From Mytilus edulis (taxonomy: Eukaryota > Mollusca > Bivalvia > Mytilida > Mytilidae): a stretch of DNA of 64,000 nucleotides. The notes beneath the pieces were generated by a model. The model worked only from the letters and a program-made list of their open reading frames with translations, was not told the DNA's origin and did no database searches. The position numbers and the translations under genes were made by a program. Positions 49,301-58,240 of the stretch are shown piece by piece (within the stretch, counting starts at the first letter, position 1; each line of letters starts with the position of its first letter). The DNA lies in NCBI RefSeq assembly GCF_963676685.1, contig NC_092357.1:21046647-21110646 (forward strand), given 5' to 3'.

Positions 49301-52271
49301 GTTTGCCCATTCGAAGCTCAGTCTTGGTGCAGTAAGGTTTACCCCGTTCTATCCCATCCTGTGAATTTTTCTGTATTATTTTTAATTATTAAAAACGCCA
49401 TTTTCTGCAGATCTTGAAAGAACATTATGTAAATATTGTTTTATGATATGAAAAAGTTATGCTTCAATATTTTTCTTTGTAGATATGTTCGTATGCTGCA
49501 GCAGACTTAGTGTGCGGGCAAATTTATTGATGACAGTTGTATTATTGAAAAAATAAAACGTTGCTGCACTCGTCTAGACGAGCTGTTTCCCATAGTTATG
49601 TTTTGAGTTTTTGTTCATTAATACTTTATTTGCGTTTTAGGCTACTAGTAAAAAAATAAGTGCAATTATGTTCCTGTTTACAACGGCAGATAAACATACC
49701 TATTGATGAATAATGGTGATGATTACATTTGCAGTGATAACAAGTTCGCCATGTATCCGATCCTTTTGAACAGTCTAAATAAAATAAAAATGTGTCATTT
49801 CGTTAGATATTGGTTTAGGTTGACAATAATAAATACTGATGGGTGTAAGCCGAAAGAGTATCACACATAAACATATACTCTATTCAAATCCTTTTCAAAT
49901 TCTAATATGACTTAGAAAGTTTAATAAAAATAAGATGTTCACATGGACTACTATTTACAAACAATCAGTTGGCCTATGTCAGAAAAAAACAAAAAGTTAT
50001 GTCTACAAAATGATGTACATGAGGAAACAATGTCTGCACATGGTGAACGCTTTCATAACATATATAGATATAAGAAGATGAGGTATGAGTGCTAATGAGA
50101 CAACTCTCCATCCAAGTCACTATTTATAAAAGTAAACTATTATAGGTAAAAGTACGGTCTTCGACACAGAGTCATGGCTCACACCGAACAGCAAGCTATA
50201 AAGGGCCCCAAAATTACTATTGTAAAACCATTCAAACAGGAAAACTAACGGTCTAATCTATATAAAAACGAGAAACGAGAAACACTATTTCAACATAGTA
50301 TAAATAAATTAAAGGTTTGAATGCAAACTATGTCAAAACCACGAAATCAGATATCCTCGAATATACAAGATAAGTAAGCTTGACCAAATTGGTATCAAAA
50401 AATAATTGAATCAATAGTTTATTCAAAATGTTCAATTACATTAAAGACACAAATTGATATAACTATAATATTTAATATACTAGTTATGCAATACTTAATT
50501 AACTAGAACTGTTTTTTATGGCCATCATGTTTTATACATATTATATTATTTTATTTATTTGAAATAGATTTGATGTACATAGACAGATTGTGCTTTGTCT
50601 TATTAGGTGTGCCCTGGATTGCACTTGATAATTTATCACCGAGTTCATTTATAAGATTTTAGTTTAAAGTCATAAGAAACCTCAAATTAAAAAAAATATG
50701 CATATGTTTTTTATAACTAAATGGATAGTTTTCATTATACAACTTATGTACATATACTTTTTCTGAGGAAAATTCTTTAATTTGTCAACATTTAGAAGAA
50801 GTTTACTTATTTTTAATTGCTTCCTTCCAGGAAGCAATTCGCCGACATATTTTCCGTATGCATAGTGACCTGAGCGTACCCTCCTCGTAAAAATCCGGTG
50901 ATCGCGATACGCATGGATCTTTCATTAAAATAAACAAGTATCTGATTGTACATGTTAAACACGTGCTCAATACCCATGCTTTTTGTTATTTATTTACTAT
51001 AAGGTGACAATCGGTAAACTTCGGCTTCAAAACACGGCATTTAATAAGCAGCCATATTTGTTAAATCATAATGGACAGAGAGAAAAAAAAATTGACGATT
51101 ATAAGATATATTTGCGTAAAAAATGAGAAACTCGTGCACAGAGGACTAAGTTTATGAAATTTACATTCATTGGTTCAAGAATTGGATAAACATTATTTTT
51201 CACCACTCACGTACACGATTTATTTGTTTTACAGTTTGATCAAGAAGAAATGCCGACATAGCTAGATATTACAGTTAATTATCTAATTACTTACACAATT
51301 CTATAATAATATTCTTGTAATTGCAATGCAATACATCAAATTACATAATAACAAACCTGATCTTGAACTTTATAACTTTTTTAGAAATATGCTTGTGATG
51401 TCACTTTTTTGGCGTTTATCCGGTCGTGTGAAAGGGAATGCGTGGTTCTGTTGTGCTGTTTTTATGTGTTGTCTTAGGTTGTTTTACGTGTTCGTTTTTG
51501 CTCTGTGGTTAACATGTCGAAATGCACTATTGTTTATTTGTATATTTCTCTGTCCTCAATGTTCATGCAGTTGTATGTACTGTGTTCTTGTCATGCAATG
51601 TTGTCATTTTAGTGTTGTATTTAACATTATCATAACAGCGCGAGGTTTGGCTAGCCACAAAACCAGGTTCAATCCATCATTTTTTTCTTAAAATGTCCTG
51701 TACCAAGTCCAGAAAATGGCCGTTGTTATCTAATAGTTCGTTTCTGTGTGTGTGTGTTGCATTTTCGTTTGTTTTTTGTTGCACTTCAGTGTTGCAGTTG
51801 TTTCGTTGTTTTCCTATAAAAGTTGATGTGTTTCCCTCGGTTTTAGTTTGTAACTCGGATTTGTTTTCTCTCATTCGATGTATGACTTCCGAACAGCGGT
51901 ATCTTAGTGTTACCTTAATTTGCCAAGTTCTTGTTTTCATTGACTGCCCTACAAATCATATAACAGATCGGAGTCCTGTCGAAATATAGTCCTTGAAATG
52001 TGGCATCTATGTTTTTTCTCATACCAAAATCATGTGATATATATAGAGATACTTTTTTTATGCATGACATTGATCATCACACAGAGATTTATTATCTTTT
52101 AGGATAGATTGATTTTCTACGTTTTAGAGGATAGATGAGATAAATGTGTCTTTTCGTGTTACTTCTAAAATTGTATTAATAAAACGTTGTATTATAGTTA
52201 CCAAGAAAAAATAGATCTGCTTCTTTCACATGAATGACATATAACAAAGCCAGAAGTACAAATTTTCTCAT
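40246..52271 (-). CDS. Gene B: secreted Cys/His-rich protein, complete, six coding exons
   Basis: Exons 52202-52271, 49700-49774, 47645-47683, 46525-46757, 42399-42518 and 40246-40332 give 624 nt, exactly 207 codons plus stop. Order: signal peptide (MRKFVLLALLYVIHV); a Cys/His module with DCSKGSDTWRTC, YHCKCNHHH and CEHCRHCHIQC; a Thr/Pro/Ser linker; then a roughly 120-residue domain from CDIVAIFDAVARN through GNDALVMTLCNAPESARW, GTCSESAKPYTPIFYH and AGILISC to CDTTP and a final LTWT. Extracellular or vesicular location follows from the signal. The clustered Cys and His could bind metal, but this is inference. I do not recognise the family. Paralogs A and C flank it on the same strand. All borders are GT/AG with phases 1,1,1,0,0. 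Introns hold many repeats. Confidence 0.82.
41245..41395 (+). repeat. 'aagtcaggaatatgacagta' repeat, intron of gene B
   Basis: This carries 'ctgtcccaagtcaggaatat', 'tttgatgtgtttaagccttt' and 'gagactttccgttttgaatt'. Further copies are near 28525-28640, 31230-31310, 42680-42790 (minus), 43690-43800, 47270-47430, 48450-48590, 53995-54115, 55255-55380 and 61365-61630 (minus). Confidence 0.7.
42399..42518 (-). CDS. Gene B exon 5
   Basis: 120 nt, acceptor 'actattaccag', donor GTAGGT, phase 0. It encodes VLFRDGTCSESAKPYTPIFY through AGILISCSGSEIR. Exact length match to paralog A exon 5. Confidence 0.85.
43957..44246. mobile_element. 290-bp MITE, relative of 24128
   Basis: It starts 'cttaaggtgtcacctaacac' and ends 'ttggttccacctttaaaac'. 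It is in reverse orientation to the 24128 copy: 'acagggagataactctgtta' here against 'gatttatctccctgtagtgt' there. Diverged, non-coding. Confidence 0.65.
44637..44813. mobile_element. Pogo/Tigger-like MITE, 180 bp
   Basis: The ends are CAGTGTAAC and GTTACACTG, the left one preceded by TA. Inside are inverted and direct 'gtcggattcagcagg...gtcggaatactcagg' motifs, the layout of Tigger-type miniature elements. The overlapping short frames on both strands are artefacts. Confidence 0.6.
45350..45715 (+). repeat. 'cctccgggtgc' repeat family, copy 3
   Basis: It starts 'gacttctcttgaactgaatt' and ends 'tttgacacattacctatttc'. It matches 22785-23165 but lacks the 'cacaaacatgtttaaccccg' block, a small internal deletion. 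Confidence 0.75.
45727..46457. mobile_element. 730-bp inverted-repeat element flanked by TTAA
   Basis: Left 'ttaaggtagcacaatacaaa' is the mirror of right 'tttgtattgtgctaccttaa', at least 25 bp. The interior arms continue partly inverted ('gctgtaactttctt' against 'aagaaagttacagcg'). TTAA borders both ends. No transposase, hence non-autonomous. Confidence 0.75.
46525..46757 (-). CDS. Gene B exon 4: linker and first half of C-terminal domain
   Basis: Acceptor 'tttgtatttaag', donor GTATTC, phase 1 in and 0 out. The linker is VHTNAPLPVVTGSP then TTSKPHSS. The domain then starts CDIVAIFDAVARN and runs via a possible N-glycosylation site (NATT) and GNDALVMTLCNAP to WIEGEQ. Paralog C has a quite different linker but the same domain. 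Confidence 0.85.
47180..47430 (+). repeat. 'aagtcaggaatatgacagtt' repeat copy
   Basis: This extends upstream to 'ttgatgcgattgtcatacaa'. A close relative is 48340-48590, so gene B intron 2-3 carries two members. Confidence 0.65.
47645..47683 (-). CDS. Gene B exon 3: 13-residue CxxCRHC module
   Basis: Acceptor 'ccccttttcag', donor GTAAGT, phase 1. It encodes GCEHCRHCHIQCD: four Cys and three His in 13 residues. A micro-exon conserved in length in paralog A. Confidence 0.82.
48340..48950 (+). repeat. Two adjacent interspersed repeats in gene B intron
   Basis: 48340-48590 is the 'gttaggaatatgacagttgt' family. 48700-48950 is the family of 3700-4145, ending 'gttgtctcattgacactcgt'. Confidence 0.6.
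49700..49774 (-). CDS. Gene B exon 2: Cys/His module
   Basis: Acceptor 'attttatttag', donor GTATGT, phase 1. It encodes DCSKGSDTWRTCYHCKC then NHHHYSSI. Four cysteines and four histidines in 25 residues. Confidence 0.82.
   Translation of the reverse strand, partial: TVQKDRIHGELVITANVIITIIHQ
50060..50300 (-). repeat. Minus-strand 'caatgagacaac' family copy
   Basis: It begins 'agaagatgaggtatgagtgc' followed by 'taatgagacaactctccatc' and 'gcaagctataaagggcccca', the reverse of the 3700-4145 type. Confidence 0.6.
50669..51210 (-). repeat. 540-bp dispersed element, copy 2 (inverted)
   Basis: Inverted match to 11981-12522. It keeps the palindromic centre 'attgcttccttccaggaagc' followed by AAT, and 'ctcctcgtaaaaatccggtg'. 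Substitutions and small indels are scattered across it, with no frame conservation. Confidence 0.65.
51400..51985 (+). repeat. 600-bp dispersed repeat in gene B intron 1
   Basis: 51540-51950 matches 26340-26690. The 121-codon frame at 51326-51691 lies mostly in it and is not conserved in the other copy, so I do not call a gene. Confidence 0.6.
52202..52271 (-). CDS. Gene B exon 1: signal peptide
   Basis: ATG at 52269-52271 follows 'tttcaatttcag' directly, suggesting that the coding exon begins at an acceptor and the 5' UTR lies in an earlier exon. 23 codons plus one base, hydrophobic FVLLALLYVI core. Donor GTAACT. Confidence 0.8.
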
Positions 52272-53281
52272 CTGAAATTGAAATAAAATTACTATGACAT
52301 AGCAAACGTGTTCTTCCTTCGTTGCTTTATTTTAGGGGCTCTTGTATTGAGGATGATTTGGGAGGGGAAAGTTTTTTTTTTTCTCTCATAACAAAAACAA
52401 GGAAAGACGGAAACAAAGTAACATAAAGAGACAAAGAAGTTGATTAGAAATCTTTTATTTTGCTTTATTCTTAATCCTTAGTCAAACTGTAGTTAAAAAC
52501 AGCCTATCTGAGCATTATGCGACTTGTATTAAAAATTTCACAGCTCAATTTAAACTGACTGTAATGTATGACTTTAATAGAAAATACTTGAAAATTTCAT
52601 TTTGGGCTACAGGAACATAAACTTTCAATATCAAGATCATTGTTTGCTGATTTTTTCTTGTTTGTTCTACTTCTTTAAAGACTTTCAACAATTTTTGCAA
52701 TGAATTTAGTAAAAAATCCAAGGTATTGAAGTGTCATGGAATATTGACCCCCCTTTTTTTCATCTGGTGTCAGTAAAGTACTACAAATTGATCAAAAGTG
52801 CAGTCATGGTCATTTAACTGTGTTTATTTACATCAGTTAATAAAATTTAAGATAAAAAAAAATCATTTAGAATAATAAATGGTGCTTTTGTGAGTTTCTG
52901 CAGTGCTTACACTAGGCTATGCTATCTGTCAAGTACATAGTATGACGCAATGCTATAAGGGCTAAAAATCAAATAATTTCATTAAATCTGCATGACAAAA
53001 TTTTGTTGGGGGTAGTAAACAACTTATGTTTCAATGTTTAACACCACAGAATAACTTTCTGTTCATTTATAACATTATTTAGGACATTTTTTATATAAAA
53101 GCATATTGTCAGGATGGGAAAAGCTAAAAATAGCACAAACTCAAGTTTTAGGCTCTAAATTTGCAATATGTGACATTTTGCCCCCCAAAAGATTGAAATG
53201 TGGCTACTATTATCTCAAATGATCAGTTAAGACAAAAAAAAAACAATTGTTTTCTGATTTTGATGTTTCACCGCATTTTGC
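52272..53281. other. Non-coding sequence 5' of gene B exon 1
   Basis: No gene seen. An upstream UTR exon and the promoter of gene B are expected but no clear signal is visible. Confidence 0.4.
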
Positions 53282-53758
53282 TTAAAGGTGTCATACCACC
53301 AATTAAAAGTCCCTATCTGTTCAACCAAATTTTGCAATTTTCACAGCTTTCTAAATATTTTACCTTAAGTTTAACTTCATAGAAACTAGGTATATCCTGA
53401 ATTGTACAGGTGTCACCTTTCTGCATGCCAATTTTCAACATACGTTCAAAATCATATAAGAAAGCAGAGAGCTTCCGAAAGGAGGTACCACTAAAAATAA
53501 CCCCTGGTTTTCTTGAAATCTTAAATTAGTATACTATGGAGCGCATTCATCCTCAATTTTTAATGCAAACTCATAGACAGGTAAATTTTGGCTCAAAATG
53601 GTCTTAATATATTTCTCTTTCAACAAAACTTTCATTTTTGCAAATTTGTTGGTTAGTTTAGGTGAACAATGACATCAAATGCACTATTTTTTGTCCGAGT
53701 AGGCCTACTTTCACATACGTTCTAAATTTGAGGGAGTAATTGGTGGTATGACACCTAA
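53282..53758. mobile_element. 470-bp inverted-repeat MITE
   Basis: Left 'aaaggtgtcataccaccaat' is the mirror of right 'attggtggtatgacacctaa', about 22 bp, again in a TTAA-type context. The frame at 53200-53382 crosses the left end. Non-coding. Confidence 0.75.
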
Positions 53759-54314
53759 ATGTATTTCATATCTTAATGATGTTCGACGCTTGGAGAAAGG
53801 GCTTTTTAAAAGGTAGATCTATGTTTGTTAAATTATCTATATATCTATTATAGACTCGAGAAAATCTTTCTGTGATTTACTGTATATACAACTGGTTTTG
53901 TTGAATACTTTATGTTACCCTCATGTTGTCCGTTGGCTACTGTTTTGTTGAACACTGTATGCCCTCATGGTGTCTATTTTGGTTATATATAAAACCAAGT
54001 TTAATCCACCATTTATTACATAAGGATATGTCTGTACCATGTAAGGAATATTACAGTTGTTTTACATTCGTTTGATGTGTTTGAGCTTTTGATTTTGCCA
54101 TTCGGAAAGGGACTTTGTGATGTTGCCCTCACGGTGCCTGTTGGCTACTGTTGTTGTATGGTTGGTGTCTCATTGGGGTATTCCCACCATCTCCAAAATC
54201 TCACAGTATATTTTATATGTTGTGTACAGTGGAATTATGGTCCTGTGCACATTAAACGTTACGTACTTTAAACCTATTTTTAATTACTTACATGTGATAA
54301 ACACTGTTTTCACA

Positions 54315-54537
54315 TTAGGGAGCTACCATTTTATTTGTATGGGGGAGGGGATAGAAAAAAAGGAAGGACAGGAGTTTTTAGTACTACAAAAAAGCATGAT
54401 GAGCAACTTGGCAAAAAATCATGATAAACTAATAAAAAGAAGGCAGGACCGAATAGAGTGAAAAAAAGATGCAGGACAAGGATTACAACTAAAAAAATGC
54501 AGGACAAAATTTTCATCCTTGGCAGCTTGATCCCTGT
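54315..54537. mobile_element. MITE, second copy of the 8180 family
   Basis: 'ttagggagctaccattttat' start, then 'aggaaggacaggagttttta', 'ggcaggaccgaatagagtga' and 'gcaggacaaaattttcatcc', in the same order as 8180-8479. The right terminal repeat is eroded. Confidence 0.65.
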
Positions 54538-54660
54538 TTGTAAAGTTGGCTGGTTGTGTCTGTTTGGTTTTGTCTACCTATTTTTATTTTTATTTGTCAA
54601 TACAATGGAACTATAAAAACCAAGCTGTTGTATAAGTGGGAGGTAATTTAGAGTTACATG

Positions 54661-55225
54661 TATAGTCGCCGTCAGCTGAAATTCGTAGCGGTTATCAGTA
54701 AAAATAATCTAAACTATCAATCGCGTTCACTCGAGATATAGTTTTTCACATTCCATTCATAAATCGCAAAAAGAAAAACCACTACTGACCTACCTTTTAA
54801 GTGATCGCACTGTAATAATCCTGACCTTCACTTTTTCATAGACGATTTTGAATGGTGGAATCAGCCATTGTTTTTACCGGAAGTGTTTCCGTGGAGTTCA
54901 ATTTCATAAAATTTGCATAAAGCGCGGGAAAACTTATCACATCAATGAAAGGAACATTTCAGGAAACTGCGTACAGTGACGAATGTCAAATGTGAACAAA
55001 TGATCCTCATAGAAACGAAGATGGCGGAATTACAATGGGAAATATTCTGGAAAATGTGAAGGTCAGGATTATTACAGTGCGATCACTTAAAAGGTAGGTC
55101 AGTAGTGGTTTTTCTTTTTGCGATTTATGAATGGAATGTGAAAAACTATATTCGAGTGAACGCGATTGATAGTTTAGATTATTTTTACCGATAACCGCTA
55201 CGAATTTCAGCTGACGGCGACTATA
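54661..55225. mobile_element. 565-bp element with 180-bp inverted arms
   Basis: Arms 54661-54840 and 55045-55225 are almost perfect mirrors, beginning 'tatagtcgccgtcagctgaa' and reaching 'aatcctgaccttcac'. About 200 bp of unique sequence lies between them. The high arm identity implies a recent insertion. No coding sequence. Confidence 0.8.
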
Positions 55226-55599
55226 GCTATAACACCAGGATTAACCCACTTTTTCTTCAACGATGCCAGTACCAAGTCAGAAATTTGACATCTATTTTAT
55301 ATTCGTTCCAAAGGTTGTTTAAGTCTAACGTTCGATTTTGGTGAGTCTTGTGGACTTCCCCTGTTTTTTTCCTCGATTTGTTTATTTACTTTTAAACATA
55401 GAATTGGATCGAATTTTTCCATTGTAACTTCTTTAGGAGATAACTGTTTGAAAACAGTACTTCTGATTGGAGTACTTTGAAATTGAAAACTATTATTTGA
55501 AATAAACAGAGGCATAAACAACATAAGCATAAGTGAAATAGATAGGTTGAAATGGTTAGGTTATTTGATTAAACGCAGATTTAATGCATTTTTTTCTCA

Positions 55600-55795
55600 T
55601 TTATATGTTTAGTATGACGTCCATTTTCACTGAATTAATACACATTTTTGTTTAGGGGCCAGCTAAAGTCCGCCTCCGGGTGCGGGATTTTCTCGCGGTG
55701 TTGAAGACTCAGTGGTGGCCTTCGGCTGTTTTTTTCTCTTTTTTCGGGTTGTTGTCTCTTTGACACATTCCCCCGATTTCAATTCTCTATTTCAT
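55600..55795 (+). repeat. 'cctccgggtgcggg' repeat family, copy 4
   Basis: A truncated copy: 'tagtatgacgtccattttca', 'ggggccagctaaagtccgcc' and 'tttgacacattcccccgatt'. Confidence 0.65.
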
Positions 55796-56329
55796 TGATT
55801 GTGTCATGAATGGTTACCCATATCTTTTCTTTTCAATTACATTTAGTTTACGCGTTTAAGACACCACATCGAGTTTAGCTTAACGTGAATACACCTACAG
55901 TTGTGTTCGTGTTTTCGTTTGCATTTATATGATTACTTCCAGCTTTCATTTCTACAGTAGTTGCATATATGTGTTTAAACTTTTCTTAAATCCATCCTAC
56001 ATAAAAACAAAATCGGAGTGATTGCCATTAAGTAAAATTGAGAATGGAAATGGGGAAATTAAGGCTCATTTGGAAGACAATTGACATATAATAGAAGTTA
56101 GCAACTATTTTCCCCGTACGGTCTTTAGAAATAAGAAAACCCCATTCAGATAGAAAACCAAAATGCCCAAAATGAGAAATGCAAAACAATTCAAACGACA
56201 AAACTGTCTGCCTGAATTGAAAGAATAGATCCGTGGGTTTTTTTTTTGGTTTTTCTTGTTGTCGTTATGGATGTGCATGCATATAATTTGCTTTATTCTA
56301 TTGATTTTGTTTTGTATTTGGTACATGTA

Positions 56330-56510
56330 TGTGTTTCTTTCTTTGTTTTTCTTTCTAAAGTTAAGTTTTCTTTTTCTTTCTTTGTTTTTCTTTCTTTGTT
56401 TTTCTTTCTTTGTTTTTCTTTCTTTCTGAAGTTTGATTTTCTTTTTCTTTCTTTATAACGTTAAGTTTTCTTTCTTTTTCTTTCTTTATAACGTTAAGTT
56501 TAGTTTTCTT
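56330..56510 (+). repeat. (CTTT)n-type microsatellite
   Basis: An irregular array of TTTC/TTTG tetranucleotides with interspersed 'aagttaagttttct' units. The Phe/Leu-rich frame 56246-56458 is a read-through of it. Confidence 0.85.
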
Positions 56511-58150
56511 TTGCTTCATTTTTTATTTTTTTTGTCGTAAAGCAGAGTAAATAAAGAATACCTACTGTAACGGTGAATGAATTAAATCCAATGGATATGT
56601 AGTAGTGTTACATGTAACTTTAATCACAAAGTTTGATGACAAAAATAATGGACCAAATTAGCTAAGAACGTGACTACCAGTGTTAGATAAAAGAAATGGT
56701 ATCACGTTTTGTAGTAAACATTGGGCACAAGTTCATTTTTAATCATTAGGTCAGATCCGTTCATGTTACTGTGTTATTGACCTAAGTAAACATTACAAAT
56801 AGTTCAATTGAGTTTGCACAAATATCTAAAAACTTGAAAGTGTTAAAGTAATACTGCTGGACGAATCGAATAAAATATAATGGCAATGAGACAGTTGCAT
56901 ATACCATCAAAAGGCATCCAGTTAAAAGCGTTCTGTCTTCCAAACCCGACATATTTTTATTCTAGAAAACTCCAAAACGTCTGAAGTCTTAAATATATGA
57001 CTAAATAAACAGATGCCTCTGTCTATAAATGTTCGTATTTGAAATACCTATTTACTTATTTGTTCCTTGCTTGTGTCCTTCGTGTACTTTTTTTTCGGTC
57101 TGATTGTACTTATCAACTATGGTATCAGAATTGTATTTAAGCTTGTTTAAACGTCAATTATGGATTAGCCAAATAATACATACTACAAAAATAATATACG
57201 GTCTTCAACCACTGTCTGGCGTCTTAAATATAATACTTCGAATTCATTAATTTTTGTGGGTACTCATTTTAAGTGGATTGAGGATAACCTGCATTGTCGT
57301 GTAATTTGATATCTTGTTTGGTTTTGGCCAAAGTCTGCATATATACTCAATAATATGGACAATGAGACATTACAATTTGTGGTTCGATCACCTTTACCAA
57401 TGACATCCACGAAAGTTGATATCCAAAGAATAATAATGAAATCATTGTATATCAATTAAGCTATAAATCGTCAGTACTATAACAATGTTATTCAACCGAA
57501 ACTTTCTAAATTATGTTAGTTCCACAAAATTGAAATATATATTATAACAAAGGTTGTCATGACGTTTGGTATCAATATACGTTTTTTTTCTGGAAATATA
57601 GTCATCTGAAATAATGGAGCGTTTGATCTTAATTCTAATAATAATATGTGTTAAATGTAATAAGATACTAAAAGTAACTACATTTATAACATAGGAAAAA
57701 ACGTCTAATGAAGGGTTACTTTGTTTCTACAAGAATTTCGTTGCAGGAGACACAAAACAGAATAAGGGGAACACACTTGACCCGAAACATAACGATAAAA
57801 ACGGTAGTAGATTTAAAAAGTGAAAACGCTATATTCATTTGTTATTAAATTATGATTTTGTTTAATTGTTGTGTTTTACAAATTTAGTTGCCATCTGATT
57901 TACAATTAAACTATGATTTTGTTTAATTTTTGTGTTTTACAAATTCAGTTCCCATTAATTTAAATTCAGGACAATCAAGAGCATGAAGTTTGAACGTAGA
58001 TTTAATGTCTGTTTTTAAATACTGTTTAACGATCGACAGGTTTTAATTGTTTTGGTTTACTATGCTAAAAGATATGACTCCCATGCTTTATATCTAGATA
58101 TTTTTCAAGTTCTTAAATAATGAAAAACTACACTTTGAATTTGTCTTTAA
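56511..58150. other. Non-coding sequence downstream of gene C
   Basis: No gene supported. A tandem pair of roughly 70-bp units ('attatgattttgtttaattg' to 'caaatttagttgcc') lies at 57845-57960. Otherwise nothing recognised. Confidence 0.5.
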
Positions 58151-58240
58151 TCAAGTCCATGTTAGTATATATATTTTATCGAGTGGTTCTGATTCAACAT
58201 GCCTAACTTCTGGAGTAGTATCGCATTCTTGATGGAAAAC
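58151..58240 (-). CDS. Gene C exon 6 (terminal)
   Basis: 90 nt, acceptor 'gttttaatag', stop TGA (58151-58153). It encodes VFHQECDTTPEV and ends DKIYILTWT. Confidence 0.82.
   Translation of the reverse strand, partial: VFHQECDTTPEVRHVESEPLDKIYILTWT

Noticed and set aside
51326-51691. 121-codon Cys-rich frame
   Set aside because: It lies mostly in a dispersed repeat whose other copy (26340-26690) does not keep the frame.
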